A stretch of 64,000 nt of DNA from an uncultured Collinsella sp. (GTDB taxonomy: Bacteria; Actinomycetota; Coriobacteriia; Coriobacteriales; Coriobacteriaceae), in NCBI GenBank assembly GCA_934621295.1, contig CAKTVB010000002.1, positions 345,332 to 409,331 of the forward strand, in the 5' to 3' direction. Of the stretch, positions 17,993 to 27,428 are shown piece by piece (position 1 is the stretch's first letter; each line of letters starts with the position of its first letter). The position numbers were made by a program, and so were the translations under genes. Below the pieces are notes generated by a model. It was not told the DNA's origin. It saw only the letters and a program-made list of their open reading frames with translations, and ran no database searches.

Positions 17993-19126
17993 ATGATCAA
18001 CCGTAAAGCCATCGGCTACATCACCGCAAACTATACCTGCCGCACGAGCTCCAAGCTCACCGAATGCCGTCCCCTGGCGGCCCTGCCAATCTTTGGCCGC
18101 TACCGTCTGATTGACTTCCCGCTCTCCAACATGATGAACGCCGGCATCAAAACCGTCGGCGTTGTGATGCCGAGCAATTACCGCTCGCTTATCGACCATA
18201 TGGAGTCGGGTCGCGATTGGATGCTCGACCGCAAAAAGGGCGGCCTGTTCCTACTTCCCGGCAACGCATTCGGCGCCTCCAAGCGCGGCATGCGCTTCTT
18301 GCTGCGCGACATCATCGCCAACAAGACGCTCTTCCAGCGCTCCGACAAGCCCTACGTCGTCATGTGCGGATGCAACATCATCTTCAACATCGACCTCGCC
18401 GAGATCATCGATGCCCACGAGCGCTCTGGCGCCCAAGCCACGATGGTGTACTGCCGCGCCGAGCGCGAACACGACGATGACGTAACCGCCCTGGAAATCG
18501 GCGAGGCGGGACGCGTGCACGCCCTGCACGCCGGATGCTCCTTCGGCGACAACAAATTCCTTGACTGCTGCGTTATCGACCGAAACGTGCTGCTCGACAT
18601 TATCGACAACTATCAAGACGTTGACCATCTGGACCTCTTTGAGGCCATCGAGCCCGAGTTCGGCCGCATCGACGTATGCTCCTACGAGTTCAAGGGCCTG
18701 GCGCTCGGTGTCTTTGATGAGCAGTCTTACTACCAGCGCTCCATGGAGATGCTACGCCCCGATCTGAACGACCGTCTGTTCAACCCCGATCGTCCCATCA
18801 TGACCAAGGCCCACGATGCACCGCCCGCAAAGTTCTGCACGGGCAGCACGGTGTGCAACTCTTTGGTCTCCGCGGGCTGCTTGATCCAGGGCACAGTACG
18901 CGGGTCCATCCTTGCACGCGACGTTATCGTTGAGCGCGGCGCCTCCGTATCGAACTCGATAATCATGCAGAGCTGTGTGATCCATAGCGGAGCGCGCGTG
19001 GAGAACGCCATCGTCGATAAGAACAACGTGATTCCCGCGCAGACCGAGCTGCGTGGTACCCCCGACGCCACGCTCATCATCCCCAAGGCGCCCCTGGCGA
19101 CCAAGGAAATCGCGACCCTTGACTAA
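17993..19126 (+). CDS. glgD: GlgD, non-catalytic-type glucose-1-phosphate adenylyltransferase subunit
   Basis: A 377-residue paralogue of GlgC. The N-terminus (YITANYTCRTSSKLTECRPL) lacks the GGxGxRL nucleotide loop that GlgC retains, while PIFGRYRLIDFPLSNMMNAG and the C-terminal hexapeptide helix are kept. This is the pattern of the regulatory GlgD subunit known from Firmicutes, which boosts GlgC activity in a GlgCD complex. It starts four bases after glgC. GlgD is unusual for actinobacteria outside Coriobacteriia, so the operon may have been acquired from a Firmicutes-type donor (inference). Confidence 0.93.
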   Translation: MINRKAIGYITANYTCRTSSKLTECRPLAALPIFGRYRLIDFPLSNMMNAGIKTVGVVMPSNYRSLIDHMESGRDWMLDRKKGGLFLLPGNAFGASKRGMRFLLRDIIANKTLFQRSDKPYVVMCGCNIIFNIDLAEIIDAHERSGAQATMVYCRAEREHDDDVTALEIGEAGRVHALHAGCSFGDNKFLDCCVIDRNVLLDIIDNYQDVDHLDLFEAIEPEFGRIDVCSYEFKGLALGVFDEQSYYQRSMEMLRPDLNDRLFNPDRPIMTKAHDAPPAKFCTGSTVCNSLVSAGCLIQGTVRGSILARDVIVERGASVSNSIIMQSCVIHSGARVENAIVDKNNVIPAQTELRGTPDATLIIPKAPLATKEIATLD

Positions 19127-19172
19127 TCTCAACGATTCACTTAACCCGCGATAGAGAAAGGAAACCCAGCAT

Positions 19173-21191
19173 ATGACCGAAGCGGCTACCAAACCCCTTC
19201 ATGTGGTGTTCGCGAGCGCGGAGGCCGCTCCGTTTGTCAAGACGGGTGGCCTTGGCGATGTCGCGGGCTCGCTCCCCCACGCCTTAAAGGCAGCGGGAGC
19301 AGAAGTCATCGTGATGGTGCCCAAATACTCCACGATCGATAGCTCCTACCTCAGCCAGATGGAACATGTCACCGACTTTTACGTGCCCCTGGGCTGGCGA
19401 AACGAGTACTGCGGCCTTGAGCGCCTGGTGCACGACGGCATCACCTATCTCTTTGTAGACAACGAGCGCTATTTTAAGCGCGACTATCCTTATGGCTTTT
19501 TTGACGATGGCGAGCGCTTCGCATTCTTCTCCAAAGCCATCTGCGAGTCCCTGCAGCACCTGCCGGACGGCTTTGTGTGCGACATTCTCCACTGCAACGA
19601 CTGGCACACCGCCATGGCACCCGTGTTCCTGCGCGAGTTCTACCAGGGACTTCCCCTTTACGAAAACGTGCGCACCGTCTATTCCATCCACAACATCGCA
19701 TTCCAGGGGCAATACAGCGACTTCGTCCTCGACGATATCCTGGGACTCGGCGGCGTGGAGGCTGCGGCACGCCAGCTGAGAAGCGATGCCGATTCCATCA
19801 ACTACATGCTTGGTGCCATCAACTACTCCGATGCCATCACGACCGTTTCCCCCAGCTATGCGGAAGAGATCCGCACGCCCGAATACGGCGAGGGCCTCGA
19901 TGGCGCCCTGTGCCGCCGTCAAAATGTCCTGCACGGTATCGTCAACGGTATCGACGTGACGCGCAACGATCCGGCGCACGACAAGCGCATTGCCGCCTCC
20001 TACTCGATCGACAACATGACAGGCAAGGCGCTCTGCAAGAAGGCTATCCAGGAAGAGTTGGGCCTCGAGGTACGCGACGACCGTCCCCTTATGGTTATGG
20101 TCACGCGTCTTACCAGGCAAAAAGGCATGGACCTGGTCATGTACTGTCTTGAGCGCATCCTCGACGGCGGCGTTCAGGTGGCAGTCCTGGGCACGGGCGA
20201 CGCCGACTACGAAGACGCCTTGCGCTGGTATCAATCGATCTACCCCGGTCAGATGGCGGCGCGCATTGAATTCGACCCGGCGCTTTCGCAGCGCATGTAT
20301 GCCGGTGCCGATATGTTCCTCATGCCCTCGCTCTTTGAGCCGTGCGGATTATCCCAAATGATTGCCATGCGCTACGGCACCTTGCCCATCGTCCGCGAGA
20401 CCGGCGGTCTGCGCGACACCGTAACCCCGTACAACCAGTACACGGGAGAAGGTACCGGTTTTTCGTTCGCACACTTCAATGGTGAGGAAATGGGCGATAC
20501 GGTCTTCCGCGCGGCGCGTCTGTTCTGGGACGAGCCCAGCGAATGGAAGAAGCTTGTATCCCAGACCATGTCCTGCGACTTTAGCTGGACGGCATCCGCC
20601 GCGCGCTATCTTGACCTTTACCTGAGCCTGCACCCGGATTGCAGCATTTCTCAAGCTGAGACAGCACCCAAACCGGCCACCGCTGGCAAGCCAAAGGCCG
20701 AAGCAGCCAAAGATACCCCGGCGGTCAAGCCCAAGCCTGCGACAAAGACTACATCGACGCGCACGCGTAAAACGACCGCCCACACAAAGAAGCAGGCCGA
20801 CGTAGCGCCCGGCGGCACCGATGCTGAACCTGCACAAACGACTCCCCCAAGCACTACGGAGCCCGCGGCTAACAAGCCACGTACCAAGACCCCCGCAAAG
20901 AGCGCCGCAAAAAATACGAGCACGCGCGCGCATAAGGCCTCGACGCGTGCGACCAAAACTGCTACGGCAAAAGCGGTGGAGTCCAAGAAGGAGCCGACAA
21001 CAAAGCCCGCCGCCCCACGTAAGACTGCCACCACAAAAGCGGAGACCCCTTCGACCTCGACAAAGACCGCCGAGAATCCCGTGAAATCGGTCAGGGCGCG
21101 CAAAGCGAGCAGCACCGGCACAAAAAAGGCCGCTTCGCACAAGACTTCCCCCACGGAGCCGAAAGGCCGCAGCCGATCAACCAGTAAGTAA
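19173..21191 (+). CDS. glgA: Glycogen synthase with long histone-H1-like C-terminal extension
   Basis: GlgA (GT5) transfers glucose from ADP-glucose to the growing alpha-1,4 chain. The N-terminal KTGGLGDVAGSLP motif binds the nucleotide sugar, and the C-terminal half contains MPSLFEPCGLSQMIAMRYGT. The enzyme core ends near residue 494, close to the usual 480-500. A further 178 residues are almost entirely Lys, Ala, Thr, Pro and Ser with repeated KTxxT/TRxxK units, resembling histone H1. The extension is in frame with no frameshift, and the terminator lies just after it. AGAAAGGA precedes the ATG. Last gene of the operon. Confidence 0.95.
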   Translation: MTEAATKPLHVVFASAEAAPFVKTGGLGDVAGSLPHALKAAGAEVIVMVPKYSTIDSSYLSQMEHVTDFYVPLGWRNEYCGLERLVHDGITYLFVDNERYFKRDYPYGFFDDGERFAFFSKAICESLQHLPDGFVCDILHCNDWHTAMAPVFLREFYQGLPLYENVRTVYSIHNIAFQGQYSDFVLDDILGLGGVEAAARQLRSDADSINYMLGAINYSDAITTVSPSYAEEIRTPEYGEGLDGALCRRQNVLHGIVNGIDVTRNDPAHDKRIAASYSIDNMTGKALCKKAIQEELGLEVRDDRPLMVMVTRLTRQKGMDLVMYCLERILDGGVQVAVLGTGDADYEDALRWYQSIYPGQMAARIEFDPALSQRMYAGADMFLMPSLFEPCGLSQMIAMRYGTLPIVRETGGLRDTVTPYNQYTGEGTGFSFAHFNGEEMGDTVFRAARLFWDEPSEWKKLVSQTMSCDFSWTASAARYLDLYLSLHPDCSISQAETAPKPATAGKPKAEAAKDTPAVKPKPATKTTSTRTRKTTAHTKKQADVAPGGTDAEPAQTTPPSTTEPAANKPRTKTPAKSAAKNTSTRAHKASTRATKTATAKAVESKKEPTTKPAAPRKTATTKAETPSTSTKTAENPVKSVRARKASSTGTKKAASHKTSPTEPKGRSRSTSK

Positions 21192-21225
21192 CCGCGCACC
21201 CACACATAAGGCACCAAACGCACAG

Positions 21226-21268
21226 ATGCGGGATGTTATGGCAGCAAAGCTGCAACATCCCGCATTTT
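21226..21268 (+). terminator. Rho-independent terminator after glgA
   Basis: ATGCGGGATGTT pairs with AACATCCCGCAT, with an inner GCAGC-AAA-GCTGC stem, followed by TTTCTTTC. It closes the glycogen operon 34 bases after the glgA stop. Confidence 0.85.
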
Positions 21269-21330
21269 CTTTCGGATTCTTGTAAACTTGTACAGTGCTT
21301 TTTATACATCCATCAAAGGAATAACCGTCG

Positions 21331-24300
21331 ATGACTTTCCGACACAACTCCCGCTCCCCTCTATTTAGAAACCCCTTTGGAGCCGTCCCCTGTAATACGG
21401 CAGTGCGCCTGAGCTGCCAGGTCGATAGCTGCCAAGCTCAAGAAACAACATGCACGCTGCGCATCTGGATCGATGGCGAAGGCGAAACGCTCATTGCCAT
21501 GGATCGTAGCGAGAACGGCATGTTCTCGGCAACGTTCACCAGGGACACACCTGCTATCGTCTGGTATTCATTCATCATTTGCCGAGCCGATGGCAGCGAA
21601 GTGCGCATCGGGGCCCCAACGGGCGCCCAGGGTGGCGAAGGAGTTGTCTACAACTACACCGAAGTTCCCTCGTTCCAGCTCACGGTGTATCAGCCGCGCC
21701 GTCAACGTCCCGCGTGGTATGAGGGCGGCATTGCGTATCAAATCTTCCCGGATCGCTTTGCGCGCGACGCCGCTTGGCGCGAGCGAGCTGCCGCCGAATG
21801 TGCAAAGCCCCGACACGGCAGCACCAAACACCTTGTAGAGGACTGGTCCACGCCCCCTACCTATGCCAGAAACCCCGACGGCTCCATCACCTCATGGGAC
21901 TTCTACGGCGGATCGCTCAAGGGCATTGAAGAAAAACTCCCCCACTTGAGCGAGATGGGCGTCACGGCAATCTACCTCAACCCCATTTTCGAGGCAGCGA
22001 GCAATCATCGATACGATACGGCAAACTACTTGCACATCGACCCGATGCTGGGAACCGATGAGGACTTTCGCGACCTATGCCAAGCAGCACACGAACGCGG
22101 CATCGGCATCATTCTCGATGGCGTTTTCAACCACACGGGCGACGATTCAATCTACTTCAACCGCTACGGCAACTACCCGATGCCCGGCGCTTGGCAGGGC
22201 GGTAAAACCCCTTGGAAAGACGCGTTCAACTTCAATGAGGACGGGACCTACGAGTGCTGGTGGGGCGTGACCAACATGCCGGCGCTCAACGAGAATTCCT
22301 CCGCCGTTCGCGAACTATTGCTGGGAAAGGACGGCGTGATTCGCCATTGGCTACGCATGGGCGCCGACGGCTGGCGCTTGGACGTAGCAGACGAGCTTAC
22401 CGATGGCTTTATCGCCGAGATTAAGCGCGCGGCAACTGCCGAAAAGCCCGATGCGCTCGTACTGGGCGAAGTCTGGGAAGACGCCTCGAATAAGATCAGC
22501 TATGGCAATCTTCGTCGCTACCTGCTGGGTGATGAGCTCGATGCTGCCATGAACTATCCGTTTCGCGACATGGTGATTGGCTTCCTCACCGGAGCCGTGG
22601 GCATCGACGCCTACCGCGCCGCCGAGATGATCGAGTCGCAACGCGAGAACTACCCCGACGAGGCCATGCGCTGCTCGCTCAACCTTTTGAGCAGCCATGA
22701 TCGCGCGCGCATCATCTCCGTTCTCGGCGGTATGGACGATCCGGACGCTATCCCCGAAAACGAGCGCGCGACCTGGCATCTTCCCGACGACAAGCTCGGC
22801 CTCGCTAAAGGACGCTTCTGGCTTGCCACCCTCATGCAGATGACCTACCCCGGCGTACCCTGCGTCTACTATGGCGACGAGGCCGGCCTGCAGGGCGCGA
22901 CAGACCCGGGCAATCGCTCGACTTATCCCTGGGGCCATGAAGACCTAGACTTCCAGGCCATGATTAAAAACGCCGCCTCCCTGCGCCGTTCCATGCCGCT
23001 TTTTGCCGCCGCATCCATAGAAGCGCGCGCCCTCGATGCCGATGTCCTCATGTACATGAGGAAAGGCCCTGACGGCGAGCATGTGAGCATGCTCATCAAC
23101 CGCGATGCATGCAATACGCATACGGTACGCATACCCTTTACGGGAGAAGCCGCCACCGACCTTATCTCCGGTCGCACCGTCTGCGCCGAGGACGACGGGA
23201 TGACAACCGTAACGCTCTACCCGCTGGGCAGCGCTGCGATCTATTTCCATCCGCATGCGCGCCTGCAAAAGCCGCTCGATCACGGCTGGGGCGTGGTATG
23301 CCACGTCACGTCCGTCCCCGCTGAAGGCAAGCCCGGAACGCTGGGTGCCCCGGCACGTCGCTTTGTCGACCATCTTCAGGAGATGGGGGCATCGTACTGG
23401 CAGGTGCTGCCCCTCAACCCGACAGACGAGCATCGCTCCCCCTACGCCGGCCCCTCTGCCTTTGCGGGCAATATCGACCTGCTGGAAGAGAGCCCCGCCA
23501 AGCTTCAGGAGCAGTTCCGCGCGTTTATCGCAAACGAAGGCGAGCACAAGGCCGATTTTTGTGCCTTTACCGAGCGAGCAAGCACCTGGCTCGACCCCTA
23601 CTGCGCATTCGCCGCAGTGAAAGATGTGCACAAGGAAACCTCGCGCCACACATGGGAAGACGAGCTATCGCGCTATGACGTCGCGATTCTCGACGATCCC
23701 GCCTATCGAGAGCGCGCACGCTATCATGCCTTCACGCAATATCGTTTTGACTGCGAGTGGCGCGAGCTCAAGCGCTACGCCAACGAGCGCGGCATTCGCA
23801 TTATCGGCGATATTCCCATGTACGTCTCGGATGACTCCGCCGATACCTGGAGTGAACCCGAGATGTTCCAACTCGATGCGGCGGGAATGCCGGCAGAAAT
23901 CGCCGGCACCCCACCCGACCGTTTCTCAGAGACAGGACAAGTTTGGGGAAACCCCACGTTCCGTTGGCGCCACATGCATGACGACGGCTACGTGTGGTGG
24001 ACTGAGCGCCTGCGCCGTTCCCTCGAGCTCTATGATGAGGTACGCCTGGACCATTTCCTTGGTTTCCAGTCGTATTTCTCCATCCCCGCCGGAATGACCG
24101 GCGCCGCAGGCCGATGGATTCCCGGTCCTGGCCTGGAGCTGTTCTCGCGGGTCCATGACTTGCTGGGACCCTTGCCGTTTATCGCCGAGGACCTGGGGTA
24201 CCTCACGCCAGCAGTACGCGCCCTCAAGGCGCAGTGCGGCTTTCCCGGCATGGATGTGCTCGAGTTCTGCGATGACGACCCTCGCTTCTCGATGCCCGAC

Positions 24301-24636
24301 AATCCCGCAAACGTGGTCTACACCTCGACCCATGACACCTCGACGCTTATGGGCTGGGTGGGGTCTCGCTGGTTTGCTGGCGCGAGTGAAAACGATGCCG
24401 AGCTCCAAAGGACCGCACTCGACATGATCGAGCGCGCCTTTAAGAGCAACACTCCCCTTGTCATGCTCACGCTCCAAGACGTGATGCTCCTGGGCGACGA
24501 TGCCCGCATGAATGTTCCCGGGACCACCGGGGGCAATTGGTCGTGGCAAGCAACCGAGAAAGAACTCAAAGCCTCGATTGAACGCATGAAGGAACTTGCC
24601 GTACGTTGCAGACGAACTCTTATGTGCCAGAAATAG
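21331..24636 (+). CDS. Fusion of GH13 alpha-amylase/neopullulanase-type domain and GH77 4-alpha-glucanotransferase
   Basis: A 1,101-residue protein joining two glucan-active enzymes. Residues about 1-130 form an N-terminal beta domain. A GH13 barrel follows, with WRLDVADEL (nucleophile, about 350), VLGEVWEDA (acid/base, about 380) and LLSSHDRARI (about 455). From about residue 650 a GH77 (MalQ) domain begins at GWGVVCHVTSVP, with VRLDHFLGF (nucleophile, about 906), PFIAEDLGYL (about 952) and YTSTHDTSTLMGW (about 1000). All six catalytic positions are present. It probably trims and disproportionates maltodextrins from glycogen or diet. No signal peptide, so cytosolic. It follows the glycogen operon with its own start. 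Confidence 0.92.
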   Translation: MTFRHNSRSPLFRNPFGAVPCNTAVRLSCQVDSCQAQETTCTLRIWIDGEGETLIAMDRSENGMFSATFTRDTPAIVWYSFIICRADGSEVRIGAPTGAQGGEGVVYNYTEVPSFQLTVYQPRRQRPAWYEGGIAYQIFPDRFARDAAWRERAAAECAKPRHGSTKHLVEDWSTPPTYARNPDGSITSWDFYGGSLKGIEEKLPHLSEMGVTAIYLNPIFEAASNHRYDTANYLHIDPMLGTDEDFRDLCQAAHERGIGIILDGVFNHTGDDSIYFNRYGNYPMPGAWQGGKTPWKDAFNFNEDGTYECWWGVTNMPALNENSSAVRELLLGKDGVIRHWLRMGADGWRLDVADELTDGFIAEIKRAATAEKPDALVLGEVWEDASNKISYGNLRRYLLGDELDAAMNYPFRDMVIGFLTGAVGIDAYRAAEMIESQRENYPDEAMRCSLNLLSSHDRARIISVLGGMDDPDAIPENERATWHLPDDKLGLAKGRFWLATLMQMTYPGVPCVYYGDEAGLQGATDPGNRSTYPWGHEDLDFQAMIKNAASLRRSMPLFAAASIEARALDADVLMYMRKGPDGEHVSMLINRDACNTHTVRIPFTGEAATDLISGRTVCAEDDGMTTVTLYPLGSAAIYFHPHARLQKPLDHGWGVVCHVTSVPAEGKPGTLGAPARRFVDHLQEMGASYWQVLPLNPTDEHRSPYAGPSAFAGNIDLLEESPAKLQEQFRAFIANEGEHKADFCAFTERASTWLDPYCAFAAVKDVHKETSRHTWEDELSRYDVAILDDPAYRERARYHAFTQYRFDCEWRELKRYANERGIRIIGDIPMYVSDDSADTWSEPEMFQLDAAGMPAEIAGTPPDRFSETGQVWGNPTFRWRHMHDDGYVWWTERLRRSLELYDEVRLDHFLGFQSYFSIPAGMTGAAGRWIPGPGLELFSRVHDLLGPLPFIAEDLGYLTPAVRALKAQCGFPGMDVLEFCDDDPRFSMPDNPANVVYTSTHDTSTLMGWVGSRWFAGASENDAELQRTALDMIERAFKSNTPLVMLTLQDVMLLGDDARMNVPGTTGGNWSWQATEKELKASIERMKELAVRCRRTLMCQK

Positions 24637-24723
24637 GCTTGTCGAGTTTTGAGAACAAATCGGGGCAGATTCGGGTACAGTAGGCAACGTTGCTTACATC
24701 GTATGGCTTAAGAGGAGAGTTTC

Positions 24724-24984
24724 ATGGCACGGTACGACTATCGCTGCGGCTCATGCGGCAAAGTCTTTGAAGTCGAGCATGGTATGACGGAACATCCAGA
24801 GATCGTATGCCCCGATTGCGGCGGCGCCACCGAGCGCGTCTTCAACGCAAGCGGCATCAAGTTCGAAGGCTCCGGTTTCTATAACACCGACCAGCGCGGC
24901 GGGTCTTCGAGCACCTCGGCAACGTCCGGGGCATCAAGCGAAAGCCATTCCTGCGGTTGTGCCGATTGCCCCCACAATAACTAG
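24724..24984 (+). CDS. FmdB-family zinc ribbon protein
   Basis: An 86-residue protein with the FmdB-type single-domain zinc ribbon: Cys8, Cys11, Cys29 and Cys32 form two CxxC knuckles (YRCGSCGKVF and VCPDCGG). The rest is Gly/Ser/Thr-rich, and three more Cys lie in the C-terminal HSCGCADCPHNN. Such proteins are putative regulators of unknown target. AAGAGGAGAG lies upstream of the ATG at 24724. It stands between the GH13-GH77 gene and a strong bidirectional terminator. Confidence 0.88.
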   Translation: MARYDYRCGSCGKVFEVEHGMTEHPEIVCPDCGGATERVFNASGIKFEGSGFYNTDQRGGSSSTSATSGASSESHSCGCADCPHNN

Positions 24985-25005
24985 CGCCATCAACGCAAAA
25001 AACCA

Positions 25006-25047
25006 AAAGCTCCCGGCTGCCCACCTCGATGAGCAGCCGGGAGCTTT
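25006..25047. terminator. Bidirectional terminator
   Basis: AAAGCTCCCGGCTGC is followed after 12 bases by GCAGCCGGGAGCTTT, a perfect 15-bp stem with A/T runs on both sides. It serves the FmdB-like gene (plus) and rsmB (minus), which converge here. Confidence 0.88.
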
Positions 25048-25083
25048 GTTTAAGCGGAAATAAACCCAGATAGCCGAGCGGTT

Positions 25084-26484
25084 TTAAGCCTTCCGGCGAA
25101 TAAGACGAACACAGAAGTGGCCATCGAAGTCCTCTGGTTTGAACGGGAAGGACTGGAACAATCCGCGTTCATCCTCGTGTGCACGAAGATAATCGACAGC
25201 CGCGGGCTCCTTTTGGAAAGCAAATGCCGCATGAAGCGGCGCGACCTCAAACGCAAGCCCCTGCTCTGTTTGTAAAAACGCATCAAGCACCTGTTCGTTT
25301 TCTGCCATAAGCACCGAGCAGGTTGCGTAGATCAACTCGCCTCCGGGCTTCACACGACGCGCAGCCTCCCGCAACAGCTGCAGCTGCAACTTGGGAAGGC
25401 CATCCTCGATATCGCTCGAAACCAAACGCCAAGGAATTTCGGGATGACGACGCATAGTGCCCGTACCCGAACAGGGAGCATCCAAAAAAACCGTATCGAA
25501 CAAGATGCGCTCACCGGCAACATCGATCTGCGCAAGCGTCGCATCAAGATTGCAGCCATCTCCGGGCGCTAATTCGATACCCTCAGCAAGATCGGCTTGT
25601 TCCAGGCGTTGGCGATTGATTTCGCATTTTGCTGCAGAAAGATCCATGGCAACATGGCGTCCATGTAAACCGCATCGACTCGCACGACACGCCATGACAT
25701 ATGTCTTGGTACCGCGTCCGGCCCCGATCTCCAAACATGAGCCAGGACGTACGGTTGAAGTGGCGATGATCTGGGCGTTGAAGTCCGATACCGCAAGGCT
25801 GCCCTGTGCCAGATCTTCTGATGCGGCGACCATCGAAGGGACGCTCACCAGATAGGTGCCGTCAAGCACGAAGGGCTCGATGCAGCCGGACACGGAGTTG
25901 GAAAGCACGGCTCCGGGACGGACGCAGATGCAAGCGGGAGCAGGCGCGCCACTGAAGCAAAGCGATTCTTCGGCATGGCCGCGATGCGCAAGCGAGGCTT
26001 CAATCTTTCGAGCAAGCCAAACGGGAATACCCTGGCGGCGCGCAGCGGCAACAACTTCGCGCTGGCCCTCCTCGACGTCCCGTGCAGCAAAAAACGCAGT
26101 GCGCCCCTCATCAACGCGACGTAGCACCGCGTTTGCAAGGCCTGCTGCAGAGCGAGCCTGCGAGCGCACGAGCTCAACGCCCTGACTCACCGCAACATGT
26201 CCCGGCGTATCAAGATAGAGCATCTCAAACGCAGGGATGCGCAGCGCCATGCGCACGCGAGCGGAAACTTTCGAAGGCTTGGCGATATAGCGGTCAAGCG
26301 CCTCGTCAAGCGCGCCCACGGTGGCGGTCACGCCCAAGGCAAGAGTCAAAGCAAATGCTTCGTCACGCGCATCGGATAGCGTCCCCGCAGAAGCCGCCAG
26401 GATGTCACGGACAAAGCCTCGGCCATCCTGGGCTTCCATAAGCGCACTCAACGCACGGCGACGCGCAGGTGAAAGCTTGGTCAC
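25084..26484 (-). CDS. rsmB: 16S rRNA (cytosine(967)-C5)-methyltransferase
   Basis: RsmB methylates C967 of 16S rRNA. The N-terminal about 140 residues are NusB-like and RNA-binding; the C-terminal part is a SAM-dependent methyltransferase with EIGAGRGTKTYVMA (SAM loop), the catalytic LDAPCSGTGTMRRHPE, and the second cysteine in IYATCSVL. The 466-residue length is slightly over the usual 430-450. Its start overlaps the fmt stop by four bases. It is the last gene of the metK-priA-def-fmt-rsmB operon. Confidence 0.95.
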   Translation of the reverse strand: MTKLSPARRRALSALMEAQDGRGFVRDILAASAGTLSDARDEAFALTLALGVTATVGALDEALDRYIAKPSKVSARVRMALRIPAFEMLYLDTPGHVAVSQGVELVRSQARSAAGLANAVLRRVDEGRTAFFAARDVEEGQREVVAAARRQGIPVWLARKIEASLAHRGHAEESLCFSGAPAPACICVRPGAVLSNSVSGCIEPFVLDGTYLVSVPSMVAASEDLAQGSLAVSDFNAQIIATSTVRPGSCLEIGAGRGTKTYVMACRASRCGLHGRHVAMDLSAAKCEINRQRLEQADLAEGIELAPGDGCNLDATLAQIDVAGERILFDTVFLDAPCSGTGTMRRHPEIPWRLVSSDIEDGLPKLQLQLLREAARRVKPGGELIYATCSVLMAENEQVLDAFLQTEQGLAFEVAPLHAAFAFQKEPAAVDYLRAHEDERGLFQSFPFKPEDFDGHFCVRLIRRKA

Positions 26485-27407
26485 GAGAGCATCTCCCAGG
26501 TAAGGTCATTGCCATGCAGTCCCGCCGCCCAAGCACTCGCGTCCATCTGACGCTTGCCATCGGGCTTAACGGACGTGACCTCAAGCACACCATCAGAGCA
26601 ACCGATATAGACACGCTTACCCTGGCAGATAAGCTCACCCGCGGCACAAACGGGAGCAGCCCCATCCGTGCCTACGGCACGCATAATGCGCACGGGCTTG
26701 CCGGCAGCAACACAGCGCGCAGGGGCTGTATCGGAGGAGGCGAGCACGCGACGCAGGTTGACAAGGGCGTTTTCCTGGGGATCCAAGCGCATCTCGGCCT
26801 TCGAGATCTTCTGAGCATGCGTGACGAGAGACTCGTCCTGCTCGGTCCACACCGCAGTTCCATCGGCAAGCGTCGGAAGGGTGTCGCACAGAAGGTCCGC
26901 ACCCAACTGAGCCAGCTTAGCAGTAAGTTCATCGGCGGTCTTGCCCGCCACCGAGCAGCTCGCCTGCGCGCAGTAGGCGCCGGTATCGACACCATGACCG
27001 ATACGCATGATAGAAATGCCCGCGCGCTCGTCGCCAGCAAGAATCGCGCGCTGAATGGGAGCGGCGCCACGCCAGCGCGGCAGCAGCGACGCGTGAACGT
27101 TCACGATACCGAGCGGCGCCATGTTCAAAACCTCATCGGGCAGGATGCAGCCGTAGGCGGCAACGCAGAAGATATCGGCCTTGGCCTCGTGCAAACGATC
27201 CATGACCTCCGGGGTGATACGCGTGGCTTCCATCACGGGGATATCGAGTTCAAGAGCCGCAGCTTTTACGGGAGAGGGCTCGAGCTTCTTTCCGCGGCTA
27301 CGCACGGCGTCGGGGCGCGTAAGCACCAAGACCACCTCGAAGCGCGAAGCAAGCTCGCGCAGGGAGGGCACGGCAAAATCCGGCGTGCCCATGAATACAA
27401 CGCGCAT
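26481..27407 (-). CDS. fmt: Methionyl-tRNA formyltransferase
   Basis: Fmt formylates initiator Met-tRNA using 10-formyl-tetrahydrofolate. The N-terminal VVFMGTPDFAVPSL and the folate-site motif NVHASLLPRWRGAAPI are diagnostic, and the C-terminal tRNA-binding domain is complete at 308 residues. The order def then fmt on the minus strand is the classic pair, since deformylase removes the formyl group that Fmt adds. It starts 21 bases after def, overlaps rsmB, and is probably co-transcribed with both. Confidence 0.97.
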   Translation of the reverse strand: MRVVFMGTPDFAVPSLRELASRFEVVLVLTRPDAVRSRGKKLEPSPVKAAALELDIPVMEATRITPEVMDRLHEAKADIFCVAAYGCILPDEVLNMAPLGIVNVHASLLPRWRGAAPIQRAILAGDERAGISIMRIGHGVDTGAYCAQASCSVAGKTADELTAKLAQLGADLLCDTLPTLADGTAVWTEQDESLVTHAQKISKAEMRLDPQENALVNLRRVLASSDTAPARCVAAGKPVRIMRAVGTDGAAPVCAAGELICQGKRVYIGCSDGVLEVTSVKPDGKRQMDASAWAAGLHGNDLTWEMLS

Positions 27408-27428
27408 TCGTGCGCTCCTTTCCAGCTG

